DNA of 16,844 bases from Chloroflexota bacterium (GCA_025450255.1 JANWHV010000250.1:1-16844); one strand, 5' to 3'. Positions 9,049-16,724 are shown, counted from the stretch's first letter. Made by a program: numbers and translations. Notes: a model not told the origin generated them from the letters alone.

Positions 9049-10152
9049 ATGTCCAGCGTATCGCTCAAGCACGTGTACCGTAAGTTTGGCGATGTCGTCG
9101 CGGTGAACGACGTAAACATCGACATTCTGGACAAGGAATTCCTGGTCTTGGTCGGCCCGTCCGGCTGTGGCAAATCCACGACTCTGCGGCTCATCGCCGG
9201 CCTCGAGGAGATCTCGGCTGGTGAGATCCTGATCGGCGACCGCGTTGTCAACGACGTGCCGCCCAAGGATCGCGACATTGCCATGGTCTTCCAGAGCTAC
9301 GCTCTGTATCCCCATATGAACGTCTACGACAATCTGGCCTTCGGTTTGCGCCGGCGCAAGACGCCCAAGGCGGACGTCGATCGCCGCGTGCGCGCCACCG
9401 CCGCGTCGCTCGGCATCGAGAACTTGCTCACCAGGAAGCCGAAGCAACTCTCCGGCGGCCAGCGTCAGCGCGTCGCCGTCGGTCGAGCAATCGTCCGCGA
9501 GCCCAAGGTGTTCTTGATGGACGAGCCGCTCTCCAACCTGGACGCCAAGCTGCGGGTCGAGACGCGCGCGTATCTGATCAAGCTGCACCAGCGTCTGCAA
9601 ACGACGGTGGTGTACGTGACGCACGACCAGACCGAAGCCATGACCATGGGTACACGCATCGCGGTGATGAAGGACGGATTCCTGCAGCAGCTAGCGGCGC
9701 CGCAGGAGGTGTACGATCATCCGGCCAATATCTTCGTGGCCGGCTTTATCGGCAGCCCCGCCATGAATTTCTTCGACGCCCGCCTGGTTACCGAAAGTGA
9801 CAATATGTACGCCGATACCGGCGTATTCCGTATCAAGCTGCCGGCTGACACGCGCGAGAAGGTCTTCCAGCGCGATGCGCAGGAAGTAATACTTGGAGTG
9901 CGGCCAGAGGACATTCACGACCGGTCGCTCCTGGGCGAGGCGCCCAGCACTGACGTTGCCACGGTAAACGTCGAAGTGGTCGAGCACATGGGCAGCGAGC
10001 TGTATGTGTACTTTGTAGCCGGAAAGAACCAATTCGTCGCGCGGCTCGATCCGCGCAGCCGAGCCACGACCGGCCAGCCGATGGAAGTGCTGTTCGACGC
10101 CAGCCACGTACACCTGTTCGATAAGAACTCGCAGGCGTGCATCTCGAACTGA
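9049..10152 (+). CDS. ABC transporter ATP-binding protein, MalK/UgpC/MsmX (CUT1 sugar importer) type
   Basis: The cytoplasmic ATPase of a carbohydrate or glycerol-3-phosphate importer, 367 aa. Walker A is GPSGCGKST (36-44), the Q-loop glutamine is Q82 in FQSYALYPHM, the signature is LSGGQ (134-138), Walker B is VFLMDEP (154-160) and the switch histidine is H192. From about residue 235 a C-terminal OB-type regulatory domain follows, with GVRPEDIH as in MalK, UgpC and MsmX. The start is ATG at 9049 with AGAGGGGG at 9032-9039. No permease or solute-binding gene is adjacent, so this may be a shared ATPase serving several sugar permeases elsewhere, as MsmX does in Bacillus. The actual substrate cannot be told. 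A strong hairpin follows the stop. Confidence 0.95.
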   Translation: MSSVSLKHVYRKFGDVVAVNDVNIDILDKEFLVLVGPSGCGKSTTLRLIAGLEEISAGEILIGDRVVNDVPPKDRDIAMVFQSYALYPHMNVYDNLAFGLRRRKTPKADVDRRVRATAASLGIENLLTRKPKQLSGGQRQRVAVGRAIVREPKVFLMDEPLSNLDAKLRVETRAYLIKLHQRLQTTVVYVTHDQTEAMTMGTRIAVMKDGFLQQLAAPQEVYDHPANIFVAGFIGSPAMNFFDARLVTESDNMYADTGVFRIKLPADTREKVFQRDAQEVILGVRPEDIHDRSLLGEAPSTDVATVNVEVVEHMGSELYVYFVAGKNQFVARLDPRSRATTGQPMEVLFDASHVHLFDKNSQACISN

Positions 10153-10176
10153 GCACACCTATCCTCCAGACCGCTT

Positions 10177-10211
10177 CCACCAGGGCGTCCCATCATGGGA
10201 CGCCCTGGTGG
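10177..10211. terminator. Perfect 16-bp-stem hairpin after the ABC ATPase gene
   Basis: CCACCAGGGCGTCCCA (10177-10192) and its exact reverse complement (10196-10211) flank a TCA loop, 24 nt past the stop. It sits between convergent genes. No U-tract follows on either strand, so it could act as a U-less or bidirectional terminator or an mRNA 3'-end stabiliser. The remaining 178 bp to the FKBP gene show no gene. Confidence 0.65.
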
Positions 10212-10389
10212 CAATGGCGCCCGCCGATGGCGCCGGCACGTTTCGGAGTTTATCGTGGCGCTCCCGCGGCCCCGGACGCCGAGCCTGGTCTCCGCTACTG
10301 AACGCCGTGCCAGACGAGACCTCTATGACCGCGCGAATGCCCCACCAATGTCCGGCGGCCAAATTCGTCCGCGTCCGAGCATTCGCCGG

Positions 10390-10728
10390 TTAGCCTATGC
10401 CGAGCAACTCGACGTCGAAGACCAGCGTGGCGTTCGGAGGAATCACGCCCGCCGCGCCATGGACGCCATACGCCAGGTTCGATGGAATGGTGAGCTTCCT
10501 GCTGCCGCCGACCTTCATCGAGGCCACGCCTTCATCCCAACCGGCGATCACCTGACCCTTGCCGATCACAAAATTGAAGGGGGCGCCGCGATCGCGGCTG
10601 GAATCGAACTTCGTGCCGTTCGTCAACCAGCCGGTGTAATGGACGCTTACGCGTTGGCCGGCTTGCGGGCTCTCGCCTGTTCCCAGCTTCGTGTCCTCAT
10701 ACTCAAGTCCAGAGCTTGTTACGGGCAT
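10390..10728 (-). CDS. FKBP-type peptidyl-prolyl cis-trans isomerase
   Basis: A single-domain FKBP of 112 aa that speeds prolyl-peptide isomerisation in protein folding. The drug-binding and active-site residues of human FKBP12 are all present at a constant +5 offset: Y31, F41, D42, F51, V60, I61, W64, Y87 and F104. AYGVHGAAGVIPPNATLVF (86-104) is the usual C-terminal loop and strand. No signal peptide is seen, so it is likely cytoplasmic. The ATG at 10728 has GGAG at 10738-10741, 9 nt upstream. The gene follows alaS on the same strand after 81 bp. A TACAAT at 10795-10790 (minus strand, 5/6 match to -10) in that gap could give it its own promoter, although no good -35 goes with it. Confidence 0.96.
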   Translation of the reverse strand: MPVTSSGLEYEDTKLGTGESPQAGQRVSVHYTGWLTNGTKFDSSRDRGAPFNFVIGKGQVIAGWDEGVASMKVGGSRKLTIPSNLAYGVHGAAGVIPPNATLVFDVELLGIG

Positions 10729-10809
10729 CTATATCTACTCCGATGTTCCGCGGATTGGCGCCCAGCGGCCGCATGGGCACGACCCTTCCATTGTAGGCCA
10801 ATCGACCAC

Positions 10810-13485
10810 TTAGCTACCGTTTGACTTTGCTCCCTGCTCGGCCAGCAGCGGGCCAACCTGGCCCAGCGCCGCGTCGAGCTTCGATGCATCGCGCCCGCCT
10901 GCCTGGGCCATGTCGGGCCTGCCGCCTCCGCCGCCGCCGACGATCGTCGCCAGGGATCGGACGAGGGTTCCCGCATGATAACCGTTGCTCACCAGGTCCT
11001 TGGTGACCATTGCCAGCAACTGGGGCTTGTCATTCAGGATCGTGCCGAGGACGATCACGCCGGAGCCGAGTTTGTCTCGCAGCCAGTCGCCCATTTCGCC
11101 CAGGGCTTTAGCGTCCGGCGCCTCTACCTGCGCGGCAACATAGGCGACGCCGCCCTGGCGCTCGACGTGATTCAACAAAGCCTCAAGCGTTGTCCGCCCT
11201 TTCAGGGCTTGCGCGTGCTCCAGATCGTGACGCGACTGTTTTAGCTCAGCTAGCAGGCTGTCGATGCGCTCCAACACCTGATTCGCCGGCGTGCCAAGTC
11301 GTGTCGCCACCTCTCGCAGGGTGGCTGCCTGCGCACCCGACCATTCGTCGGCGCCTCGCCCAGTCAACGCCTCAATGCGTCGTACGCCGCTGGCGCTGCT
11401 GCTCTCCTGCAGAATGCGAAATAGGCCAATCTCACCGGTCCGCGCCACGTGAGTGCCGCCGCACAATTCGCGCGAGCAGAACGGCACGCCGGCTCCGCAG
11501 CCCGCGGTGACCATGCGCACGTCATCGCCGTACTTCTCGCCGAACAATGCCATGGCGCCCGCGGCCAGAGCTTCCTTATAGCCGGTCACGCGCCAACCGA
11601 CCGGCGTGTCGGCACGGATCCAGGCGTTGACGCCACTCTCGATGTCATGCAGTTGCTCGGATGTTATGGCGCGGCCATGCGTGATGTCGAATCGCAGCCT
11701 GTCCGGCGCCACGAGCGACCCTGCCTGCGCCGCATGGTCGCCGAGCACGTCTCGCGCCACTCGATGCAGGAGGTGCGTCGCGGTATGGTTCCGCATGATA
11801 TCCAGCCGGCGGTCGACGTCGATCTGGGCCTCGACCTGGTCATGCGTGGAAACCGTGCCTTCGACCACCTTGCCGTAGTGTACGATGATGCCTGGAATCG
11901 GGCGCTGGGTGTCTTCCACCCTGACCAGGCCATTTGGCGCCGTCAGGGTGCCGGTGTCGCCTACCTGGCCGCCTCCCCGCGCGTAAAACGGCGTTTGGTC
12001 CAGCACAATTTGCACGCCCTCGCCGGCCTGGGCCGAGCTCACGGCGTCGCCGTCGGCCAGCATGGCAATTATGTTGCCGTGCCCCCGCATCGTCGTATAC
12101 CCGGTAAAATTGGTGGCCGGAAGTTCATACCCGGCCCAGAGTTCGGCTTCAGCGTCACGCTTGAACCGTGCGCTCTCCTGACCTCGTATGGGCTGTTCCT
12201 GGCGTTCGGCGGTGTAGCCCTCGTCGTCGACCGTGAAACCCCTGGAGCCGGCGATTTTCTGGGTAAGGTCGAGCGGGAACCCGTGGGTGTCGTGCAGCGT
12301 AAAAGCCGTGCGCCCCGAAAGCTCGCCGCCAGGCGCGATACCTTCCAGGGCGCGATCGAGCAATACCAGCCCGCTGCTGATGGTGCGACTAAATTGCTCT
12401 TCTTCGCCCGTGATCGTAGCGAATATCATGCCCCGCTTCGCGATTAGCTCGGGGTATGCGCCGCCCATCTTGGCAATCACCACCTCGGCGGCCTCGGCCA
12501 GGAACGGTTTGGTCAAGCCGATGGTCCGGCCCAGATACGCCGCCCGACGTAGAATCCGTCGCAGAACGTATGAGTGTTTCCCGTTGCCAGGGAGGATGCC
12601 GTCGGAGATCAAGAACGTGCAGGCGCGCACGTGGTCGGCAATGGCCCGATACGCAACCAGGTTGGCGCGCACGTGCGCCTCGTCGCCTCCGGTCAACTCC
12701 GTCACGCGGCCGACAATATCGCGGAAGAGGTCCGTTTCGTACGTGGAATGCACGCCTTGCAGCACCATGCACATACGCTCGAAGCCCATGCCAGTGTCGA
12801 TTGACGGCCGGGGGAGTGGCTTCATGGTGGCGCGATCGAACTGCATGAACACCAGGTTCCAGATTTCGACGTAATCAGGATCCTCGCCGTTCACGCCGTC
12901 CCTGCTCATCCTGGTGATGTCGTCGCCGATATAGATGGTAATCTCAGAGCAAGGGCCGCACGGGCCCGTATCGCCCATCACCCAGAAATTTTCGGAGCGG
13001 CCAAACCGCAGCACGCGATCGGGCGCGGCGCCTGTTTCAATCCACAGGCGTTCGGCTTCCTCATCCGCCGGCACCTCTTCGTCGCCGGCGAAAACCGTGA
13101 ACCAGAGCCGTTCGACGGGCAGCTCGAACACCTCGATCAGCAATTTCCACGCCAGTCGGATCGCTTCCGGTTTGAAGTAGTCGCCGAACGAGAAGTTACC
13201 GAGCATCTCAAAAAATGTATGGTGCCGCGGCGAAACTCCGACTTCCTCGAGGTCGTTGTGTTTCCCGGAGACTCGCAGCACCCGCTGGGCGCTGGCTGCC
13301 CTGGTGTATGGGCGCGTGTCCAGCCCAAGGAACGTGTCCTTGAACGGGACCATGCCCGCATTGGTAAAGAGCAGCGTGGGGTCGCTGCCGGGCACCAGCG
13401 AGGAGCTTGGAACCTCGGTATGCCCATTCCGCACGAAAAAGTCGAGAAACGCTCTGCGCGTCTCGTTGGAATCGAGTGCTTTCAC
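10810..13485 (-). CDS. alaS: Alanyl-tRNA synthetase
   Basis: Charges tRNA-Ala with alanine and edits mischarged Ser or Gly. The 891 residues (usual size about 875) hold all domains. The class II core has motif 1 around LLFTNAGMVPFKDTFLG, motif 2 FFEMLGNFSFGDYFK and motif 3 IDTGMGFERM. The editing domain has zinc ligands H567 and H571 (HTATH), plus C675 and H679 (CGGTH). The C-terminal DHHA1/C-Ala domain has the glycine-rich stretch G850-G855 followed by RPDMAQAGG. The start is GTG at 13485, set by GGAGG at 13493-13497, 7 nt upstream. A nearby ATG in another frame stops at once (ATGACGTGA). It lies 95 nt downstream of serA on the same strand. No T-box leader was recognised in that gap. Confidence 0.98.
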   Translation of the reverse strand: MKALDSNETRRAFLDFFVRNGHTEVPSSSLVPGSDPTLLFTNAGMVPFKDTFLGLDTRPYTRAASAQRVLRVSGKHNDLEEVGVSPRHHTFFEMLGNFSFGDYFKPEAIRLAWKLLIEVFELPVERLWFTVFAGDEEVPADEEAERLWIETGAAPDRVLRFGRSENFWVMGDTGPCGPCSEITIYIGDDITRMSRDGVNGEDPDYVEIWNLVFMQFDRATMKPLPRPSIDTGMGFERMCMVLQGVHSTYETDLFRDIVGRVTELTGGDEAHVRANLVAYRAIADHVRACTFLISDGILPGNGKHSYVLRRILRRAAYLGRTIGLTKPFLAEAAEVVIAKMGGAYPELIAKRGMIFATITGEEEQFSRTISSGLVLLDRALEGIAPGGELSGRTAFTLHDTHGFPLDLTQKIAGSRGFTVDDEGYTAERQEQPIRGQESARFKRDAEAELWAGYELPATNFTGYTTMRGHGNIIAMLADGDAVSSAQAGEGVQIVLDQTPFYARGGGQVGDTGTLTAPNGLVRVEDTQRPIPGIIVHYGKVVEGTVSTHDQVEAQIDVDRRLDIMRNHTATHLLHRVARDVLGDHAAQAGSLVAPDRLRFDITHGRAITSEQLHDIESGVNAWIRADTPVGWRVTGYKEALAAGAMALFGEKYGDDVRMVTAGCGAGVPFCSRELCGGTHVARTGEIGLFRILQESSSASGVRRIEALTGRGADEWSGAQAATLREVATRLGTPANQVLERIDSLLAELKQSRHDLEHAQALKGRTTLEALLNHVERQGGVAYVAAQVEAPDAKALGEMGDWLRDKLGSGVIVLGTILNDKPQLLAMVTKDLVSNGYHAGTLVRSLATIVGGGGGGRPDMAQAGGRDASKLDAALGQVGPLLAEQGAKSNGS

Positions 13486-13580
13486 GTCATGTCCTCCACC
13501 CGCGTCTCAGCGCGCTATTGGCGGCGGACCTCGCTGCCCGCCACCCGCCGTGTAGCCGACGCGCGTGTCATTGTCTTTGG

Positions 13581-15257
13581 CTAACGGACGGTCACCACTC
13601 GCGCGCTGTGGACCACGGGTAAGTCCACAATCTTGTTCAGTAGCTCCGCGCTCACCGGATCGTCAATGCCCACGACCATCAGCGCCATCCCTCGCGGGTG
13701 GTCACGCCCCAACTGCATGAAGCCGATGTTGACATTGGCCTTGCCAAGCAGCGAGCCGATCTCGCCGATGAATCCTGGCCGGTCATTGTGCCGCGTGCAG
13801 AGCCAGATTCCTGGCGTTAGCGCGAGGTCCAGGCCATAGTCATTGATCGCGATCAGATGCGGCTCGCCGTGTGTCACCGTGCCGGTTAAGGTAACCATGT
13901 GCCGATCGTCGCGCTGCAGGTGCAGGGTCAGCGTGCTCCTGAATTCGGCGTCGAGATCGCTCGTCGTCGACTCTTCGACGTGGAGGCCGCGCTCGTGCGC
14001 TATAAGGCGGGCGTTCACCAGATTGACCCGCGCGTCGCATATCTGGTCGAGCACCGCTGCCAGCGCGGAGGCGGTCAATGGGCCGCAGTTTTGCACGGCC
14101 AACTCGCCTGCCACGCGCAGCTCCAGGCGGCGAAGCGGTCCCGAATCCCACTGCACCGCTAGCTCGCCCAGGCGCCGCGCCAGCGTGACGTACGGCGCCA
14201 TGCTCTTCGCCGCTTCCGCGGTGACCAATGGGCCATTCACGGCCGCGCCCACGCCGCCCCCGTCGAGGGCGACCAGCACGTCCTGGGCGGTGCCAATTGC
14301 TACCTTGATCTCCGCCTCCGTGGTTGCCGAGCCAAGGTGCGGCGTCGACACGACTTTGGCATGACTGATCAACGGATGCGAGGGGTCGCGGATTGGCTCG
14401 CCAACGAAGACATCTATCGCGGCCCCGGCAATATGCTCGGATTGTAGGGCAAGCAGGAGGGCGTGTTCCTCGATAATGCCGCCGCGAGCGCAGTTGATTA
14501 CGCGCGCGCCGGCGGGCAACGCAGCCAGGGCGCCAGCATCAATCATGCCGCGCGTCTCATCGGTCAACGGTGTATGAACCGTCAGAAAGTGGCATTGCGA
14601 GAGCATATCATGCAGCCGCTCGTACAGCGGCACGTGCAGGCGTTCTCCGACCTCGGACGAAATATATGGGTCGTAGGCCACGACGCGCATGCCCAATGCC
14701 TGAGCACGGCGGGCTACTTCGCCGCCAATCCGGCCAAGGCCGACGATGCCAAGTGTCTTTCCGGCAAGTTCGACGCCAAGAAATGGGGCACGCGTCCACA
14801 CGCCGGACCGGAGGTTCGCGTTAGCCTGAGGGATGCTGCGCGTGACCGCGAACAACAGCGCGATTGTATGCTCGGCGGTGGTGATCGTATTGCCGGTCGG
14901 CATATTGAGCACGAGCACGCCGTGACGGGTCGCGGCCTCGACATCGATGGTGTCCACGCCCACGCCGGCGCGAGCGACGACCTGCAATGTCGGCGACGCC
15001 GCGAGCACCGCGTCGGTTACGCGCGTTTCGCTCCGCACCACGATCGCGCGATAGGCGCCTTCACGCAATGCGGCGATCAACGCCGTCTCGTCGAGGCCCT
15101 TCCGAACGTCGACCGCCGCCCTGGCTTCAAGAATTGCCAGGCCCTCGGCCGCGAAGGTATCGGCAACCAGGATACGCGGGCGCTCACTGTCGCGGCGGCC
15201 AAGCACCGCCGCTGCCTGATTCGGCGCCGCCGTCAGACGCGCTGTATTATCGATCAC
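13581..15257 (-). CDS. serA: D-3-phosphoglycerate dehydrogenase (type with ASB and ACT domains)
   Basis: Catalyses the first committed step of serine synthesis, NAD-dependent oxidation of 3-phosphoglycerate. From GTG at 15257 the protein is 558 aa, slightly longer than the usual 525-530 because of about 25 N-terminal residues before RILVADTFAAEGL. The NAD-binding motif is GLGRIG (173-178) with D196 after it. The catalytic residues are R258 (ARGG), E287 (VGEP) and H307 (TPHLGS). An intervening ASB domain leads to a C-terminal ACT domain (about 480-558, NDRPGFIGEIGSLLGKANVNI), which often senses serine. The reading frame stays open upstream to 15443. GTG at 15257 was preferred because GAGAGG lies about 8 nt before it, while an ATG at 15299 has no ribosome site. 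It is upstream of alaS and divergent from the M50 gene. Confidence 0.95.
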   Translation of the reverse strand: MIDNTARLTAAPNQAAAVLGRRDSERPRILVADTFAAEGLAILEARAAVDVRKGLDETALIAALREGAYRAIVVRSETRVTDAVLAASPTLQVVARAGVGVDTIDVEAATRHGVLVLNMPTGNTITTAEHTIALLFAVTRSIPQANANLRSGVWTRAPFLGVELAGKTLGIVGLGRIGGEVARRAQALGMRVVAYDPYISSEVGERLHVPLYERLHDMLSQCHFLTVHTPLTDETRGMIDAGALAALPAGARVINCARGGIIEEHALLLALQSEHIAGAAIDVFVGEPIRDPSHPLISHAKVVSTPHLGSATTEAEIKVAIGTAQDVLVALDGGGVGAAVNGPLVTAEAAKSMAPYVTLARRLGELAVQWDSGPLRRLELRVAGELAVQNCGPLTASALAAVLDQICDARVNLVNARLIAHERGLHVEESTTSDLDAEFRSTLTLHLQRDDRHMVTLTGTVTHGEPHLIAINDYGLDLALTPGIWLCTRHNDRPGFIGEIGSLLGKANVNIGFMQLGRDHPRGMALMVVGIDDPVSAELLNKIVDLPVVHSARVVTVR

Positions 15258-15352
15258 TCTTGGTCCTCTCGTCCGCTGCGAATATCTATCTTTTACCATA
15301 GCAGGAATCGGCGCGGTCCCGGCAGCGCTATCAGGTCGGCGCGAATGTACAC

Positions 15353-15369
15353 CGCGAGACTCGCGCGAG
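15353..15369. promoter_or_regulatory. Nested palindromes in the serA / M50 divergent region
   Basis: CGCGAG-A-CTCGCG (15353-15365) overlaps a second perfect palindrome, CTCGCGCGAG (15360-15369). This gives two direct CGCGAGA copies 11 bp apart, close to one helical turn. That arrangement suits a dimeric regulator. The site lies 96 bp upstream of the serA GTG and 141 bp upstream of the M50 ATG. The regulator is unknown, and GC-rich DNA raises the chance of accidental CG palindromes. Confidence 0.35.
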
Positions 15370-15398
15370 ATTCTTAGCCGTGGACAAGGTACACTCCA

Positions 15399-15425
15399 TA
15401 TATAAGGTCGACGCGGCGCGCGACC
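15399..15425. promoter_or_regulatory. AT-rich TATATAAG and adjoining GGTCG/CGACC inverted repeat
   Basis: TATATAAG (15399-15406) is the most AT-rich stretch of the divergent region and could be a -10 element on either strand. GGTCG (15406-15410) and CGACC (15421-15425) flank an alternating CG core right after it, where a plus-strand transcript would begin. No -35 at 16-18 bp was found on either strand, so the promoter is only suggested. Confidence 0.3.
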
Positions 15426-15509
15426 GATGCCATTCTTGAGCAATCGCTTCGCGCATGGCCGCTTGACGTTGATTCATTTTGGCGCACGCACGTCCAAGGT
15501 GGTGTCGAC

Positions 15510-16337
15510 ATGTCGTCTCTGGCCGCGATGCTTCATGCGCAATCGCACGCGCGGCGTGGTGGGCCTGGCCTGGGCCGTTCCATTGCCGGTTCGCTCGAAC
15601 AACTTGGCAAATACCCAGTCGCGAGCGTGTTGTTGAGTGTCCTTGGCTACGCGTTCTTAGGCCCACTCGCGGCGCTGATTCTGGTTGCGACGATACTGGA
15701 TCACGAGTTCGCGCATCGATTCATGATGCGGCGTCTGGGCTATTTGCCCGGCCCCGTACGCATGATCCCATTCATCGGCGCCTTCGTGCGCGCAGGCAGG
15801 CCGATGCTCAAAAGCGCGGATATCGCCTTAATTTACCTCGTGGGCCCGCTCGCCGGCATCGTAAGCGCGACAGTGGCGGCAATGGTCGCGTCTCTCGCCC
15901 TGGACGCTTCGCTTAGCCACCAGGTGTACGTGGGCGCCGCGGTCGCCATAGCCCTGAACCTTATGAATTTGCTCCCCTTTGAGCCCCTTGATGGCGGGCT
16001 CGTAAGTCGCGTTCTCCCATATCCGGCGCTCCTGCTGTTCCCCATCATATGCGCGCTCTGGCTGCTGCACATCCATCAGGCCGTCACCCCATTTGGCCTC
16101 CTCGTGCTCTATTGCGCGGTATGGGCGACGATGCGGAAGATCCTCAAGTGGCGCCGGTACGTGTCGACGCTGTGGACACGGGTTCAAGATGGTGATACGG
16201 CCGCGTTGCGCGAGCTGCACGCGAGTTTCGACGTTCCCATGTGGGAGCGAATCTTTGTCGTGGGCGCCTACGGGGCGATCATTCTCAGCGGCCTGAGTTT
16301 GCTACAGGTGATGGCCCAAGCCGCCGGATGGCAATAA
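15510..16337 (+). CDS. Site-2-protease family (M50) membrane metalloprotease
   Basis: A 275-aa multi-spanning membrane protein with the intramembrane zinc-protease motifs. HEFAH (65-69) in a hydrophobic helix supplies two histidines and the catalytic Glu. NLLPFEPLDGG (153-163) is the NxxP...PLDGG motif whose Asp161 is the third zinc ligand. Hydrophobic segments lie at about 36-62, 103-130, 138-156, 167-203 and 245-270, with a charged loop at 207-240 (RKILKWRRYVSTLW). Such enzymes cut membrane-bound substrates, often anti-sigma factors or regulators; the target here is unknown. The ATG at 15510 has AAGGTGG at 15496-15502, 7 nt upstream. There is no PDZ or CBS domain, so it is a minimal form. 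It is divergent from serA and alone on its strand. The M50 family call is firm. Confidence 0.9.
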   Translation: MSSLAAMLHAQSHARRGGPGLGRSIAGSLEQLGKYPVASVLLSVLGYAFLGPLAALILVATILDHEFAHRFMMRRLGYLPGPVRMIPFIGAFVRAGRPMLKSADIALIYLVGPLAGIVSATVAAMVASLALDASLSHQVYVGAAVAIALNLMNLLPFEPLDGGLVSRVLPYPALLLFPIICALWLLHIHQAVTPFGLLVLYCAVWATMRKILKWRRYVSTLWTRVQDGDTAALRELHASFDVPMWERIFVVGAYGAIILSGLSLLQVMAQAAGWQ

Positions 16338-16367
16338 CAGCTGCTAGGCGGCGATGAACCACAATCA

Positions 16368-16396
16368 TTGACACGGTACGACGGTTTTGTTATGGT
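16368..16396 (+). promoter_or_regulatory. Strong sigma-70-type promoter
   Basis: A perfect TTGACA (16368-16373), exactly 17 bp, then TATGGT (16391-16396; 4/6 match to -10) preceded by TGT as in an extended -10. This is the best promoter in the window. It lies 30 nt after the M50 stop and should start RNA near 16403. Confidence 0.75.
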
Positions 16397-16402
16397 TAGC
16401 GC

Positions 16403-16499
16403 AATCGAGCCGGTCACCATGTTGGTGGATACCGTGTTTCGAGGATTCGCGTGGTCCGGCAAGGGCGCCGCTCATTTGGAAATGAGGGCGTCTTTTTTT
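16403..16499 (+). ncRNA. Candidate small RNA or attenuated leader, about 95 nt
   Basis: A transcript from the promoter above would run about 95 nt to a strong terminator. Near its 5' end is a hairpin in which CGGT-CACCA (16411-16419) pairs with TGGTG (16423-16427) and ACCG (16431-16434), with loop TGT and a bulged GAT. About 28 nt that look unpaired follow, then the terminator stem. No ORF with a ribosome site begins and ends inside. It does not match 6S, tmRNA, SRP RNA or a riboswitch I know. Alternatively it is the attenuator part of a leader for the gene at 16725: AAT-C-GAGC-C-GG (16403-16413) could pair, with two bulges, to the terminator's 5' arm CCGCTCATT (16468-16476). Confidence 0.55.
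16463..16499 (+). terminator. Intrinsic terminator with 7-T tract
   Basis: CTCATT (16471-16476) and AATGAG (16481-16486) form the upper stem around a TGGA loop. Below a bulged G70, CGCC pairs with GGCG and the stem extends by G-U and G-C pairs. TTTTTTT (16493-16499) follows directly. This is a textbook intrinsic terminator and the clearest in the window. Confidence 0.88.
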
Positions 16500-16724
16500 G
16501 TTAGGTGGTGGATGCAGGCCGTTGGCCTGACATCCATGGCAAGCCGGCATACGCGGCGGCTCAACGCGTGAGCGCTGTCGCAGGGGTGCACGTAGAGGCC
16601 AATCAGGCTCGGTCAGTGGCGACCGGCAAGTACGCGCCGAGATGGCGTGATCTGTCGTTCACGGTTGCCTCGGGCGGAAGCGGTATTCACCGCTTGGCCC
16701 ACCAGCTTGAAGGAGTTCAAACCC
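16500..16724 (+). other. Hairpin-rich stretch before the last gene
   Basis: No gene was recognised in these 225 bp, but several stems were. GGATG-CAGGCC (16510-16520) pairs with GGCCTG-(A)-CATCC (16524-16535) around GTT: 11 pairs with one bulge. GCTCA-ACGCG-TGAGC is at 16559-16573. AAGCGGT-ATTC-ACCGCTT, a perfect 7-bp stem, is at 16678-16695 and ends 14 nt before the AAGGAG of the next gene. Together they suggest a structured 5' untranslated region. No B12 box, TPP or other riboswitch consensus was recognised. Confidence 0.4.

Noticed and set aside
10195..10824. 209-codon plus-strand frame across the FKBP gene and its flanks
   Set aside because: It starts inside the terminator-like hairpin and runs antisense to a gene with all FKBP active-site residues.
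11449..12447. 332-codon open frame opposite alaS
   Set aside because: Antisense shadow of a conserved alaS coding region; no domain seen.
13486..13580. T-box leader before alaS
   Set aside because: The GGGTGG before the ribosome site resembles part of a T-box, but the AGGGTGGNACCGCG consensus, a terminator and a specifier loop are absent in this 95-bp gap.
14463..15377. 304-codon open frame opposite serA
   Set aside because: Antisense shadow; serA's active-site motifs occupy the other strand.
15258..15443. Longer serA start (up to 62 extra residues)
   Set aside because: The extra sequence is Arg/Pro-rich, lacks family resemblance and has no ribosome site; GTG at 15257 has GAGAGG upstream.
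16403..16499. SRP RNA (ffs) identity for the small RNA
   Set aside because: GGTCCGGCAAGG resembles part of the SRP loop, but the conserved GGAAGCAGCC half and the long hairpin are missing.
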